Source of the DNA: Prinia subflava
Lineage: Eukaryota > Chordata > Aves > Passeriformes > Cisticolidae
Direction: 5' to 3'
Assembly (NCBI RefSeq): GCF_021018805.1
Contig: NC_086250.1
Location: forward strand, 61,815,322 to 61,879,321
Length of the DNA stretch: 64,000 bases
The first letter of the stretch is position 1; every line of letters begins with the position of its first letter. Position numbers and translations under genes: made by a program. Below are positions 12,582 to 24,984 of the stretch, one piece after another. Below the pieces are notes generated by a model. The model was not told where the DNA came from. It saw only the letters and a list, made by a program, of their open reading frames with translations, and ran no database searches.

Positions 12582-12723
12582 GTGATTGATTTCTGCAAGG
12601 GCACAGGGTACCTGGAACCCTGCCATGCCTCTGAGTGCCCTCAGCTGACAGATGAAGCTGTGAAAGCAATGGCATGTCACTGCCACAGACTGACACCTGT
12701 CATCATAGCAGGTGGCCCAAAGG
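12582..12723 (+). pseudogene. FBXL13: FBXL13 LRR exon remnant lacking splice acceptor
   Basis: The translation IDFCKGTGYLEPCHASECPQ, continuing LTDEAVKAMACHCHRLTPVIIAGGPK, aligns along its length with human FBXL13 IQAFCKSSLILEHLDVSYCSQ and LSDMIIKALAIYCINLTSLSIAGCPK. This is one full leucine-rich repeat with its N-x-x-G-C-P-K-type turn, although the Cys of GCPK is now Gly. The in-frame stop upstream (TGA, 12567-12569) is followed by only 12 nt before the homology starts, and no AG dinucleotide lies in that gap. No canonical acceptor can therefore feed this frame. The expected donor directly after CCAAAG is GC (GCATGT) rather than GT. A GC-AG intron is possible, but together the two junctions suggest loss of splicing. 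Confidence 0.75.
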
Positions 12724-12978
12724 CATGTCTAAGAAATAGGGTGATAGTTCTGGGATTGCTACTGCAAAGAATTACTTACCATTTCATCCAGCAATTTGAC
12801 CTGCTGGCATCATTCAGCTGCTTTTCTGTGAGTTTTAAGATTTGAGACTTGGCTTTTGGGAGTATTTGGCATTCTTCTTTGTTGCAGTTATACTAGAAAG
12901 GTGCCCATGCTGTATCAGGTAAAAGTTTTTCTCTCCAGGGATTGATGTCTAAAGAAGGGTGAAGAGAGAAGAGCTTTC
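12724..12978. other. FBXL13 intronic sequence
   Basis: Short spacer between the LRR remnant and the solo LTR, with no recognised element. Confidence 0.4.
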
Positions 12979-12983
12979 ACACT
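12979..12983. repeat. Target-site duplication, left copy (ACACT)
   Basis: ACACT directly precedes the TGTCATGG terminus of the LTR. The same five bases follow its other end at 14354-14358. Five-base duplications are usual for ERVL-type insertions. Confidence 0.8.
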
Positions 12984-14353
12984 TGTCATGGGTTAGCACT
13001 GGCCAGATGTTAGTGCACCCATGAATATATGTTTTTTTCTCTAACAACTCCTGTGGGATGTGATCAGGAACAGAGCAGAGCAGGCTTAAACCTTGAAAAC
13101 AAAAAAAACCACTAAAACTTTATTAATTACATAAGAACAGGGACAGAGATACTCTTAAACACACACAGAGACAGAAATAAAAATTTCTTAGAACATTTCT
13201 TCTCCCAGTTTTTACCTCCCCACCCATCACTCTTCACAGACTAGCCCTTGGGTTTTAGATCAAACAATCACCACTCAAAAACAAACTAATCTTCAATTCA
13301 GCAAGGGAGAGAGGAGTCTCTCTCGCACCACAGACTGTTCCTCAGAAAACACGGGTCTACCTCTTATGTGTTCCCATGTCACCCGTGGCACCGCCCAGAG
13401 AGGTCTGCCAGGGTGACTCTCTCTTTTTCTTATGTCTAGCGCTCTCACCGCTGTCCACAGGCTGAAAACTGCATACAGGGCTCTTTTAAGGATGCTGCAT
13501 GCCAAGCTCTCTCCTTTTTACCCAGGGGCCAGGGTTCTAGGAGCAGGTCTGCCCTGAGGGCAGAGGGTGCCACCTCACCCTCCCCCTCTTTTCTCTGCTC
13601 GCTCCACTCTTCCAAGTGCCAGTCACTGTAGCAAAAACAAGGGCAGCTGTATCCACCCAAAAATGCAGTTTATGTTCAAAAAGAGACTTAAGTTCAGTCC
13701 ATGGCTGACATTATGTAAGAGAAGTCCAGCTCAGAAGGCTACTCCTCTCATTCTTCTATCGGGTTCCTTCCAATCATGCTTTATCACCTCGGTCCCAGGT
13801 CGCTTCCCTCTCTCCGAAAACCACCAGTCATGAGAATCAATGTCTAAGAAAAGTTTCTTTCTGCCAAGCAAGGGTTAACAGTTTCTATCTCCCAGCAGGG
13901 TGCTGCAGGCGGAGGCACTCCCAGGCTCGGCAACCCCCCACGTGGCTGAGCACCTTCTCCCGGAGTTTGGGGGGGAGGAGGGGGGTGAGCACACACAGAA
14001 GGCACTTCCACAGTTTTCCACCCCTCCATCCTGGACGGGGCAGCTCAGTTCCAGTCCTGTCTCTTCTCTTCTCCCCCCCCCGGGGGCTCCGGCTTACCTG
14101 AGCCGACCACGTGTTTCCCCTCCCCCACCCAGCCTCGTGGCCGGGCAGGGGAAGGAGGCCTGACACGTCCCTCTGCTGAAACCAGGATCGAAAAAGAGGC
14201 CGAGCCCCCCAGACTCCTGCTTTTAACTCTTTGTGTCCTCAGAGGCGTGTCCAAACCTCCGAGTGACCAACCTAAGTGCCAGCAGAAAAGCTGATTACTG
14301 ATTGGACTGCCCACATCCCCCTGGAAGAATTCACCTCCCCCCCAACCACGACA
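12984..14353 (-). mobile_element. Complete solo LTR (ERVL-like endogenous retrovirus)
   Basis: The 1,370-bp element begins TGTCATGGGTTAG and ends CCAACCACGACA. It therefore has TG...CA termini with a short inverted repeat, and it is flanked by the 5-bp duplication ACACT. On the minus strand it has the order expected of an LTR: a CCAAT box (plus ATTGG, 14301-14305), a TATA-like TTAAAAG (14220-14226), and an AATAAA poly(A) signal near the far end (plus TTTATT, 13119-13124). It contains no gag, pol or env coding. This is the product of recombination between the two LTRs of a provirus, leaving one. GC content is much higher than in the surrounding intron. The local open frames of 60-93 codons are meaningless. 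Confidence 0.85.
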
Positions 14354-14358
14354 ACACT
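14354..14358. repeat. Target-site duplication, right copy (ACACT)
   Basis: Perfect match to the five bases at 12979-12983, immediately after the ...ACGACA terminus of the solo LTR. Confidence 0.8.
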
Positions 14359-17300
14359 ATAAACCATTTCCTGCAAATACTCCCCCAGGTCCTGGTGTTT
14401 TGGGTGCTTTGAAAGGATTGTGGCTTTGTTTTAATTACTTTTGATATTTTCATGTGTTTTGGGTTTTTTCCCAGAGTTTTCTCTGAACCCAGGTAAAACG
14501 TAAACTGGGCCATTAGAACTTAATACCTGTGTCTTTACATGGCAAGGCAGTGGCTACTTGGAAATAGAGAGGTGTCTAAAAGCTGAAGAACTCAGGGTTG
14601 AAATTAAATTATTTAAATTAAGATTCATCTGTAGCAAAACTTAGTTCCTCTTTACCAAGAACTTCCATTACAGCATTTTTGCTTCTTGTATTTTCTGTAA
14701 CATTTCTTTTTGACTAAAGCCTTGCATCTCAATTATCTTTTGCTGTATCTGAATGTGTATTCCCTCCTGAAATTATTGCTGTTATGAAAGCCTATATCCC
14801 TTCCCTGCCCTTTCTGACTTAATAGCTCTGGCTTTTTGTGCATTTCATTACTTATACGGTTTTAACCTTTTTTAACAGCAAAACAAAATGCTTGCTTCAT
14901 TTTGAAAATAAGAATCCAAATGTAATTTTTAAAATGCTGTTTTCATTTTTTGTTTAAATTTCATAGGATAAGTTATAGTGCTTCTGTCACTATCACATGG
15001 CAATGAACACGTTTATTACTACTTTTGGAAATGTTTATCTTGAACTATCCTTTAAAATTATGCCACTCATTGAACCAGTTTTTCTCTTTTTCCCCACTGA
15101 AATACCCATGTCCTGTTTCCTCCCAAAATAAGTCTGCAGCCATCATTGTCCCCATCCTCCTCCTCACCAACACCCACCTCCACAACCCTTGACTATTTCT
15201 TCAGTCCTCCACACATCCCCTCACTCCCTGCAGTGGCTGAACACAGCCTCCTGCACAACCAATTTGAGGTTATTTGGCCAACTAATTAGCCAGCCCTAAA
15301 TTTGGATAGTCTCTGATCAAGTTGTTTGCCTTCCAAATGTACATAAATTTCTCAGCCTCTAGGCCAAAGTTCACTGCCTGTGTTTCAGATCTGGAAAGAC
15401 ACTATCTCACACTAGTCCTTGGTTTATACCTTACAGTTACCTACTGTACACCATTAATTATTATATATATCTCTTGTATCCTTTGGGTAGATAGATAAAT
15501 TTTCAGCTATTTTAGACTGATTTTCAGCTATTTTTCCACATGACAGTGGTAATAGAAGTTGTAAGCAGAGGTCTTCCCAAAGTAGTTGAGGTTATGTAGT
15601 GCTGCAATCAGTCCTGTCTGCCACGCTTGCCCGACACATTTCATACCAACACAGGAAAACAAAACAAAACAAACACTATAAAATGTCAGTAAATACATTT
15701 AGGCTGGCAGCTGGGAGATTTTTTTTGGTTATCACAGCAGTGAATGATGAAACAGCTTTCTGGGAAGAGGGAGATGGGGCAAACTGTTAAGGGATGTTAG
15801 TATGGATCTTGGTAAGGGAATGGGCTGGGTCGTATTTTGGAGTTCCTGCAAATGGGAAAAATGAGTCAACTCTGTGACCCAGTAATCCCCTTCCAACACT
15901 TTGTTCCTAGATTGTATCTTTTTTTAAAACAGTTATAAAGCCAATCTGTTAAATGCTAATACCCTACTATTTTCAGAAAAGAACATTGAGACTCTTCCAT
16001 AAACCTACCCATAAGTTTACAAGTCTTTGTTTGACTTGAATCCAGCTTGCAGCTCCATAAAATGGGATGGGTACACCTGTGGATGTTAAAGTTAATGGGT
16101 CTTACAAATCCTTTGGCAGTCTGTAGTGTAAATTGAGGGTATCCAGCTGCTAAGTAAAGAAATATTTTCCACTCAGAAACTGTTTAAAAATGGTCAGGAG
16201 ATTAAAGTCAGAATGAACCTCTTCCAAAGGATATATGTTAATGTGTCCTGCAATATCAGGTATCTCATTTTTAAGAAAAAGATTTTTAAAATTAATGTAG
16301 AAACACAAATATACAATATTAAATTATTAAATTAATATAGAAATAGATGTACATTAAGAATATTTTGAATGTGCTGTGCAAGTTACTCTGCATTAGAAAT
16401 TAGAACAGTTTATCATTTTAATCCTATATTCTGAGGCAAATCAATTGTCTTTCAACTAACTCTAGTGAATTCAGTGGAGGTGCTGTGAGTCTCCATGTCA
16501 CAGTTCTGTATACCTAGAGCAGGTACAAGTCATTTTGCAAATGCTGATTGTATAAAATATTCAAAAATATTCATTTCTGTTCTGAGCCTTATTCAGGGAA
16601 TGAGCCTGATTCAAGGGTGATTCTTATTTCACAGGAAAAAAATGAAGTTGCTGTGGGAAATATTCTACACAGGAAAAAATACACCAAGAACTGAAAAAAA
16701 ATCTCTGGTTAAATGAATTAGCATTTTAAATAGCTACGTTCTCATGATACAATAGAATGAACAATGAGTTCTGTTATTCAGTCCTCTAAAGGGAATAGGA
16801 TCTAATGTGTGACAAATGTAGATTTTTCTAAATGCATCTGATACCAGCTACTGACTTCAGAGTCATCAACTTCTTTTTTTAAAATAAGAATATTAATCTA
16901 CTTAATCATATTTTGATCTATTTATTAATCTATTACAGATCTTAACATTGGGCACATAAATAGGTCTGGAATAAGCAAAGCACATATATATTCCTCTGTA
17001 TGCCAGGAGGACTATCATGAGATAGTGTGCTAACTTTTTGTTCCACAGCCCCAGTCCCCAGCTTTATCTTGCCTCCTTGTCCCTTACAGATTCTCATCAG
17101 ATTGGCTGTTTAGTACAAGTGAAATCTTCATCTCTCTTTCTACCACCCCGCTCCAGTGATTTCAATCAAATGTCTTTAACAGGTTTTTACTATGTTCCCT
17201 CTTGATTTTTAGTCCTGAATGAGCAAGGTGATTAAAGTATGTGCATAATGTATTCTTGACTGTTCCTGTTAAGGTCAGTGGAGCAATCAGTAGCTTGCAT

Positions 17301-17805
17301 GGCTGCTTATGTACCTTGAAGAGGTCTCATGTGTGTCATGTTTTTCTCAAATGCAACTTCCAGCATTAACAGCAATGAGTACCAGTTCCTGAAAATGGAC
17401 TTGTGAGGTGAAACTAAGCAGCTGTGCTTCAGAGCTAAAAAAACCCCACACATTCAAAAAGCCTCATTTGTAACAGAGGACTAAGTTAATAAAGTGATAC
17501 AAGTGAGTCCTAATAATTTAGAGAGAGTAATGCAATAGCACAAATACCAAAGGCTTTTTTGTGCTGCATGCACATATATGGGTGGGAAAGTTAAACCATT
17601 CTCAGTAGGTGAAAAAACCCCACAATATTTAAAACTAGACTGGAATCATAGTTAACTAGTATCTAATATTAGAAAGTGACAGCTTCTGAAGCATCTCTTG
17701 CAGAGATTCAGAATTCTGCTGTGCCAGAAACCTTACTTCAATTTTAAAACATAATTTTCCTACCAATCAGATACTAAAGTTGTTCTCTTGTTGCTTCATT
17801 TACAG
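14359..17805. other. FBXL13 intronic sequence
   Basis: AT-rich intron with a C-rich patch at 15110-15250. No exon, RNA gene or recognisable repeat was found. Confidence 0.4.
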
Positions 17806-17965
17806 ATGATTGATACATGTATCCAATACTTGGCTGCAGCCTGCCATTATCTCCCCTTCTTGGACATCTCAGGCTGTATTCATCTTACTGACAGTACCTG
17901 AAATATCTTTGGAAAGGCTGTGAGCAACTCCAGATTCTCACGACACTGTACTGTAGAAGAGTTAG
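17806..17965 (+). pseudogene. FBXL13: FBXL13 LRR exon remnant with 1-nt frameshift
   Basis: A good acceptor (TTGCTTCATTTACAG, ending 17805) leads into MIDTCIQYLAAACHYLPFLD and ISGCIHLTD. Human FBXL13 has ITDSAMEMLSAKCHYLHILD and ISGCVLLTD at the same place. The original frame then reaches TGA at 17899-17901. Shifting frame by one base from about 17895 restores YLKYLWKGCEQLQILTTLYCRR, matching the human block ending GCKQLRILKMQYC. A single-base deletion near 17893 explains this. The expected exon end (phase 2, after GTTAG at 17965) is followed by AGAGAA, so the GT donor is also missing. Without the shift the product would lose its last LRR and its tail. Confidence 0.8.
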
Positions 17966-18289
17966 AGAGAAAATATTTCCTAATCTTAGTTCAGAGGTGG
18001 TTGTAAACCCCAAAACTTGAGGTTCTCTTCAGGTATCTGGCTTGAGCTGTCTAGCCTCTTTTTCTGGGGGGTGTCCACAGTGGTGCCTTAGGATTCCTGT
18101 GGTCTGGCAGGATTATCTATGTATCCTAGTGTCAGCCAGAAGTGCAGAGATACAGACTCCACCTCTCGTTATGGCAGACAATGTCCTCTTAGGGAGGTTT
18201 CTGCAGACAAAAGGACACTACCTCAAGGATATATCGGGATGTGAATAAGAAAACCAGGCTGGGCTTAATGCTCTCAGCCATGGCAGTGT
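17966..18289. other. FBXL13 intronic sequence
   Basis: Short stretch between the frameshifted exon and the CR1 fragment; nothing was recognised. Confidence 0.4.
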
Positions 18290-19500
18290 GTGACTGAATG
18301 TCAGCTATGGCACAGTGTGCCTGTGCTCAAAACGCAGCACGGTCACTGCGAGCGAGTCAGGCTGTGGTGCTGTGACCACTTTCTCAGGCTGGTTTTTACT
18401 GACAAACCTCTCAGTAAAGAACCTTTTCTTAAAGTTCAGTCTGAACTTCCCCTGACTCAGCTTGTGCCTTATCACTGCTCAGCATTTCCCCCTCAGCCTT
18501 CCTTTCTCCAAGCTGAACAAGGCAAGTGACACAAACTGCTCCTTGTAATTCTTGTGCTCAAGATATTTCACCATCTTGGTCACCTTTGTCTGGATGGTCT
18601 CTGATAGTTTAATGCCTTTCTCACATTGTGGTGCCCAAAACTGCCCCCAGCACTCAGATGAGGCTGCCCCAGTGCAGAGCAGAGTGGACAATCCCCTCCC
18701 TTGCCCGGGTGATGATGCTGTCCCTGATGCCCCCAGGACAGGGTTACCCCTCCTGGCTGCCAGGGCACTGCTGACTCACGTTCAACTTTCTGTCGACCCA
18801 CACTCCCAGACCCCTTCCTGCAGGGCTTTTTCTCCAGCCTTTCATCACCCAGTGCATAAATCTAACCACGTTTACCCCATCCCAGGTGGAAAATTGAGTA
18901 TTTGCTCTTGCATATTTTCATGCAGTTGGCAATTGCCCAGCTCTTCAGTCTGTCCTGATCTCTCTGTAGCTCCGTTCTACCCTGCAGGGAGTCTTGTTTA
19001 GTATCATTGGCACACTTTCCATTTAATTCCCATATCCAGATAATTTATAAAAACATTACAAACTTTGCACTGGTGTCTGGCCACTAACCTGATATCACCT
19101 CATTTTCTGTAACCCTTTTGAGCCCAGCCTGTGAGCCAGTTGCTCACCCAGTGTATTACGGACTTGCTCAGCTGAGTGCTGGACAGTTTATCCTGGATAC
19201 TTTCAGACAGTATCAAAAGCTCTGCTAAAATCCAAACCCACACATCTACTGGCTTTCTTTGGTCAGCTGGGTGGATGACATTGTCATAAAAGAAAAGAAA
19301 GTTGGTTAAAGCAGGATTTCTGCCTTCTGAACCTATGCTGGCTGTGCCCAGTGACTGCATTGTCTCCAAAATGTTTTCCAATTACTCTTAGAATAACTTC
19401 CTCTATAATTTTACTAGGCACTGAAGTGAGACTGGAGGATCTCTAATTGCTGGAACCTTCCTTCTTACCCTTCTTAAAAATTGGGAGAACTGAGTTGAGA
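18290..19500 (-). mobile_element. CR1 LINE fragment, reverse-transcriptase C-terminal region
   Basis: Minus-strand translations match the avian CR1 ORF2 protein. Blocks include LTNFLFFYDNVIHPADQRKP and VSNWLTGWAQK (19381-19100). They also include QFWAPQCEKGIKLSE, then KVTKMVKYLEHKNYKEQ and LALFSLEKGRLRG (18650-18480). Sequence like the CR1 3' region (AGTGGTCACAGCACC-type) continues down to about 18300. The polymerase-motif segment reads ANDTK at about 19011-18997, where an active CR1 has FADDTK, so the catalytic box is mutated. Stops and frameshifts are frequent. The copy is 5'-truncated (it begins near 19500), old and dead. It sits in the presumed last FBXL13 intron, antisense to the gene. 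Confidence 0.9.
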
Positions 19501-22500
19501 GCTGAGTTTTCTCCTGTGAGTCTCAAAAGTTCTGGATTCAAAGTCCACCACCCTTCCATGAGGATTTATAGTATTACAGACCAGGCCCTGTACACCTAGA
19601 ACAGCACAGTGGCCAGACAGGCCACAGGGCCTGAAACTGGAAAGGAACTGAAGTTTAGACATATCTGAGTATATAACTTAATAAAACTTTATGGGAGTAA
19701 GAAATATCCAGTGCTATCCTACATAGAGAGCCTATACTAGGAGAGCTCTAACTGTCTAACAGGTCCTCTGTAGGTACTGTGCTTCCTGCTCTCCAGGGTT
19801 CAGTGGTCACTTCAGACACCACAAGACCAACACATGTGCTTAATAACTCAAAAGGTATTTCCACTGTGCTTCACATTTTCCAAACTCTCCTCTACTACTT
19901 CCCTGACTTACCACAAAAAAATTCTGGTGTCATTGGTCTTATTCTCTTCACTTCTCTCAGATGTAGTTTTCTCAATGTCATTCCTCCTTAAAACCTCTAC
20001 TTCTAATTAAACACTTGCTAGATACAGAAAATGCTGTGTAAGATTGGTATGCAACAGTAGTAATTGAAAAAAACCATAAAGTCAGATTCATTTAATCTCT
20101 TCATAATTTTCTGACAGTTTTCCTCGTATTAAGCCTGAAGGGATTTTCTTTTATCCTCCGATTACTGTTGTTGACTCTTTTATTCTGTGACTTCATATCT
20201 CTGTTTAGAGCAGCACCAGTGTGTCAGCCCTTTCTGATTCTGCTTGCTGATCCATGTTCCTGTACAAGTCAGATGTAATGGGAATAGAAATTTGTGTGAA
20301 TTCCAGTTTGTGTTGGGTTAACCAACATCAAGGAGCTGACATGATTTCTCAGAAACTCGTTTGCATTATTGTGGCCTGGGATGACCCAGGATTCTGCCTC
20401 TGCCTCAGAGTCCCACGTGCAATGGGTTCTCCAAAGGTCTTGATTAAACTCTTCTAACTCAGCCAAGGAATTTCCCAACCAGTTATTTTTACTCTAAAGA
20501 TAACCCTGGAGAGTTATACATCTTTGCAAAACAAAAAGGCAACCATGAGACACACATCTCCACCCAGTGTTATCTTTGCCCTTTTTGTGATGTTTAGAAC
20601 TAGATAAGCTTCGCCAGTTTTATTTTCTTGAGTCTCGTTTTCTGGACGGTGGATGGTTCTTTTCCTTGCCAGCCTCAGTCTCCAATGCTTCACACCATAT
20701 ATTCAGTGATAGGAAACTCCTATCCTGCACCATCTGAGTCTAGGACAACACCTATTATGTGGATTGATTATGCAGAATAATGCAGTCCTGAACATTTTTT
20801 GCTTGTTCCTTCTAAGAGGTCCAAAGACACCCCACCCTAGACTTTGCCAGACCACAGAATACACTGGCTGCATCCAGATGGAATGATATTCAGAAGATAA
20901 AAGGGAGTTCACAGATAGATTCAGATATGGTCCACATCCTGCATGTTTCCCAGTTTAGGAAAAGCTTATTTTTCAAACTGCAGTTCAAGGCCAATACAGC
21001 AAAAATAATAAAAATTTGATCCTCTGCCAATAACTACATCAAAAGCACAGTAAAACAAGGCATGGTTCTAGAGTTAGTTATCTTGCAGTAGCTTTTCAAC
21101 ATCAAAAGCAATGGCAGTATTGTCGCTGTCACATATTTCTATAATACTATGTGTTTCTTTCACAACCTGTGTGTTTTTAGTAATGAATGACAAGCCATAG
21201 ATTGTCAGAAAAACAAACAATGGGCCCTCGTTCTCTGTTTTCAGACCAACTCTTAAAACCATATTCAGGTTCTTAGATTTTCACAGAAGGTAAAGGCTGG
21301 TTTCAGGTGTAATTTACGTTCTGCAGTGTGAAACCCACATTGCAGAGACATTTCGTTCCCTGTTCAAGGAGATGGAAGAGGTCATCTATGTAAAAATCAC
21401 ATTCATCTGGAGAATTAAATATGCTAGTGGCTTAGGTTCTAAATAAGCAATAAAAGAAATATGGTTTTAGTTTAAAGTTGCCCTAAAATATCTATGGCAT
21501 AAAACACTACTTTATTGTTCCAAAGGAATTCCCCATTATTTATTGTTAAACACTAACCAGTCCTAGCAGACATTTCTTAATAGACTAAACCTTGCAAGTA
21601 TTGAGTCATATGTCTTGTATTGTGCCACATTATTTTTTTTTTATTTTTACTGTTTTGATAGATTAAAATAGAAAACACATGGAGCCACAAAGTTCTTCAA
21701 GTTTCAGTCCAATGCAGCTTCATAAAAAACAGTTATGGGCTTTCAATTGTTCATTCTTTCCAGTATCAGGTAGATTTTGAGATTATATTTGCCAACATAC
21801 TGCCCTGCTTCCAGGTTTAATAAATGTTAGAAGAAAAAACGGTCTGTGGCCTGGCATCCTGCTGCATATTTCTGTATCCAAAGGCTAATGACCTTTCAGT
21901 TAATTCAGTTTCTAAATGGCAGAATCGTGGATAATCTAATGTGGAAGTACATGGTACTGGTACAAGTGATTTCTCCTGCTAGAGGAAAAGCAACCTAACT
22001 CACTGCTTTCTAAAATGCAGGAAAAGGTTGTGTCAGTTTGATTTGCTTAAGACTATTCCTACAGGAAATAACACACCAGCATCTTTAGTGAAACACTTCT
22101 GTTCCCTGTGAAACATTCTGTGCTGACATTTCTAGATGCAAAATGAGAAGGGAAACGTGTCATTGACAGAGAAGCCAGCTGGTTTTGTGCTTTCTCCAAA
22201 CTACATCTCATCTGTAACAGTTTGGTTCCCCCAAAAGATCCTCTGAGAGCAATATTAGGTGCTTCCTTCTTTCTTGTCTGCACTAACTCGTTACATTTCT
22301 CCTAAAGTCATGACTACGCTATTAACAAGTTACTCATCAACAATTCCTCTTACAATTTTTGCCTTTTAAACAAAAATTACATAAGGTCTTAGTAGTCACA
22401 ATACATTTGACATTTGGAGAAGACTTCCATTTTTGTTTGGTTTTGTTGTTGTGTTTTCTGATGGCTGCTGTTGCTTAGAAAGGAGATTGCAAGAACTCTT

Positions 22501-23054
22501 TTTTTCCTGAAAAAGCAGAATTTCTTATCCAAATATTTCAGTCTCAAGGCGGGAAAGATCCAACAAACATGGAATCAGAAATTAAGACCTCCTAAACAAT
22601 TGGGTAAAAGACCAACAACAATTACTCCTGAGTCTTCTGTTTAATAAGCAACACAAATACAGGACTGTTATCTCACTGATGGTAAATCTCTTTTTGGAAG
22701 TGACACAGAGGCTCCTGCAGAGCCATGTTTCAGCCACTGAGTGCACGTGAACTGGATGCCATAAAATGATGAAACTATTGCAGCTGACATGGACCTCAGA
22801 GTACTTTAGATCCTATGGAGTCTTACCACATTTTGTAACCTGGAGCGTGCCTGCAGGATGCTCCCTGCTTTTCCCATTAGCTCCTTGCCTCTATTTGCTT
22901 AATTTCTCCTGTACTTGCACTATAAACATTTCTCCCATGTTTGAGCTTTTGTTACCCATTACTTTCCTGTTGATTGGTTTGATTGGTTTCTGTAACCTCA
23001 CCTCAAAATGTCTTTTTTCAAAAGCTCTGCTTTCTATTATGCTGTACCCAGTCA
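19501..23054. other. FBXL13 intronic sequence
   Basis: No exon, RNA gene or recognisable repeat was found. Open frames here are short and lack splice context. Confidence 0.4.
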
Positions 23055-23234
23055 AACAGGAACAGAGCCCCAGGGCAGTGGTCCCAGCACCAGCCTGACA
23101 GAGTTCAGAAGAGTTTGGACACTGCTCTCAGGTACAGGGTGTGACTCCTGGGGATGGTGCTGTGCAGGGTTGCAAGCTGGACTGGATGATCCTGGTGGTT
23201 CCCTTCCAACTCTGCACATTCTGTGATTCTGGAA
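23055..23234 (+). mobile_element. CR1 LINE 3' end
   Basis: Plus-strand sequence follows the avian CR1 3' region: GGAACAG...CCCCAGGGCAGTGGTC, then AGCACCAGCCTGACAGAGTT, CTGGATGATCCTGGTGG and CCTTCCAACTCTGCACATT. It ends in the typical TTCTGTGATTCT octamer-type tail. Strongly 5'-truncated; no coding capacity. Confidence 0.9.
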
Positions 23235-24984
23235 ATCTGCTGAATTTTGGGATGGCCCAGCATTCAGACCATTTTGCAGAACTGCATTTCCCAGTTAGCC
23301 CCTCTCAGTAAAATGGAGACAAACTTTGGGTAAGCTATTCCAGTGGTGCTCAAGCCCTGTGTTTGGGCCAGTACTTTTGTCTGACTTATACCAAGAGATA
23401 GTTGCTTTGCCAAAGATAACTGTAATTATTGGCTGAAATACTTTTATTCATCAATGTGCTCATTTAAGACAGTAAATATAAAAATCAATCAATAAATAAA
23501 ATAAACAAGCTCTGTCATACAGTATATCTTAAATAAACAACCTTTTTACCATGTGTTGATGATTAATGAATGGCTGTTTCTGGCAAACCACTCAACTGTA
23601 GCTCCAGGCATGGGACATCATAAGTTTCCAAAAAAATAGCAACAGCTCCCCTTATACATGCTTCAGACAGCCGCTATACATCGCAGTTTCCATGAAAAAC
23701 AGGAATTTGGACTTGGATGAGTTGATTTTTTATAGGTCAGAGCTTATAGCTCATATAAATTGTGCACACATTCCTCAATGGCACAGGCCTCCCTAATATA
23801 AAAACAGATGCAGCCTTGTGTTCATGTGGTTCATAGAGTGTGTCAGTGTTGGACTTTTATAAAAAAAAATATCCTGCAGTGGTTGAAAACAAGCCCTTCT
23901 TGATTCACTAATTCTGTGCCTTTTCCACTGCTGCCCACTTCCCCTTTCCTGCTGTAGTGGTGCAAACATTACAGCTGGGCACATCTGCCTCTCGTAACCA
24001 TCTCCAGCATTTCCACTTTGGGAAACAACACAAAAAACACTGCAGCACCATTGCTGGCACATAACCAAGCCCTTCAATGTGGATTTTTTCTAGCATTGTC
24101 TGCTTGCTGCATATGATATTTTTCCAGAGCTTAGGAGTTGGCCAGCAGGGAAGCAGAGTGCCTCGCTGTGGCTGTGACACACCAGATCAGGGTGAAGCTG
24201 CTGGGGAGGAGGGGAGATCAGAGCTGGCTCTTCCCCAGGCACTGCAGCCTGCTCAGCACAGGGGCTCTGCTCAGCAGGACTGGGCTGGCAGCCAGCTCAC
24301 ACAGGCATGGAAAGAAAGAGACATTATTCACAAGAATGGAGGTGGTGGGTTCAGTTTCTTCAACTTGAGAAGGTAACAAAATTGCTGGATTGACCCTGCC
24401 GAAAAAGAAGGGAGAGTTGCTCTTCTTCTTTTTTCACTCAGGAGGCCTGATCTTGCCAAATTTTGATCTAGTTTTATTAGCTTTGTGCTCTAATGCTGCA
24501 AAAGGGCGATGGACACAAAATGTTGAGGGAGATCTGAGGGGTCATGGGTGGGTTTGGGCATCACAGACAACTCTCTCTTCTGGTCCAGCTGTCACAGAAG
24601 CTGCAGTGTGGGGCAGGTCCAGGGTCAGTGCCAGTAGCACTGCCCATTGTGTACCCAATTCCATTTCTAAAAAAAATACACATTAAAAAAGGTGGGTGAC
24701 AGAAGATAACTACAGTAGAGAGGCTGGGCAAAAAGCAAACAAAAGGTGAATGAGGAAAGGGTAAAAATACTTGGAGGTGTGAAAGACACTGGTTAGAACA
24801 GAAAAACAGCAAGAGGGACTTGCACAGTCACTATAGCCTTCCTACAGAGCTATGAGAAAACACCCTGGAGATGCTGCAATACCTTTGGATGTAGCTGGCT
24901 TATTTAACTTGTTTGCTTTTATATTTTCTTCCAAAGACAATGTTATTATTCCAGTGGAAACACCTACTCAGGTCTGTGTTCAGG
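23235..24984. other. FBXL13 intronic sequence
   Basis: No recognised exon. A GC-richer patch at 24130-24310 has overlapping short frames on both strands but no known motif. Confidence 0.4.

Noticed and set aside
18552..19001. 149-codon plus-strand frame
   Set aside because: It is antisense to the CR1 reverse-transcriptase fragment, whose coding sense is minus.
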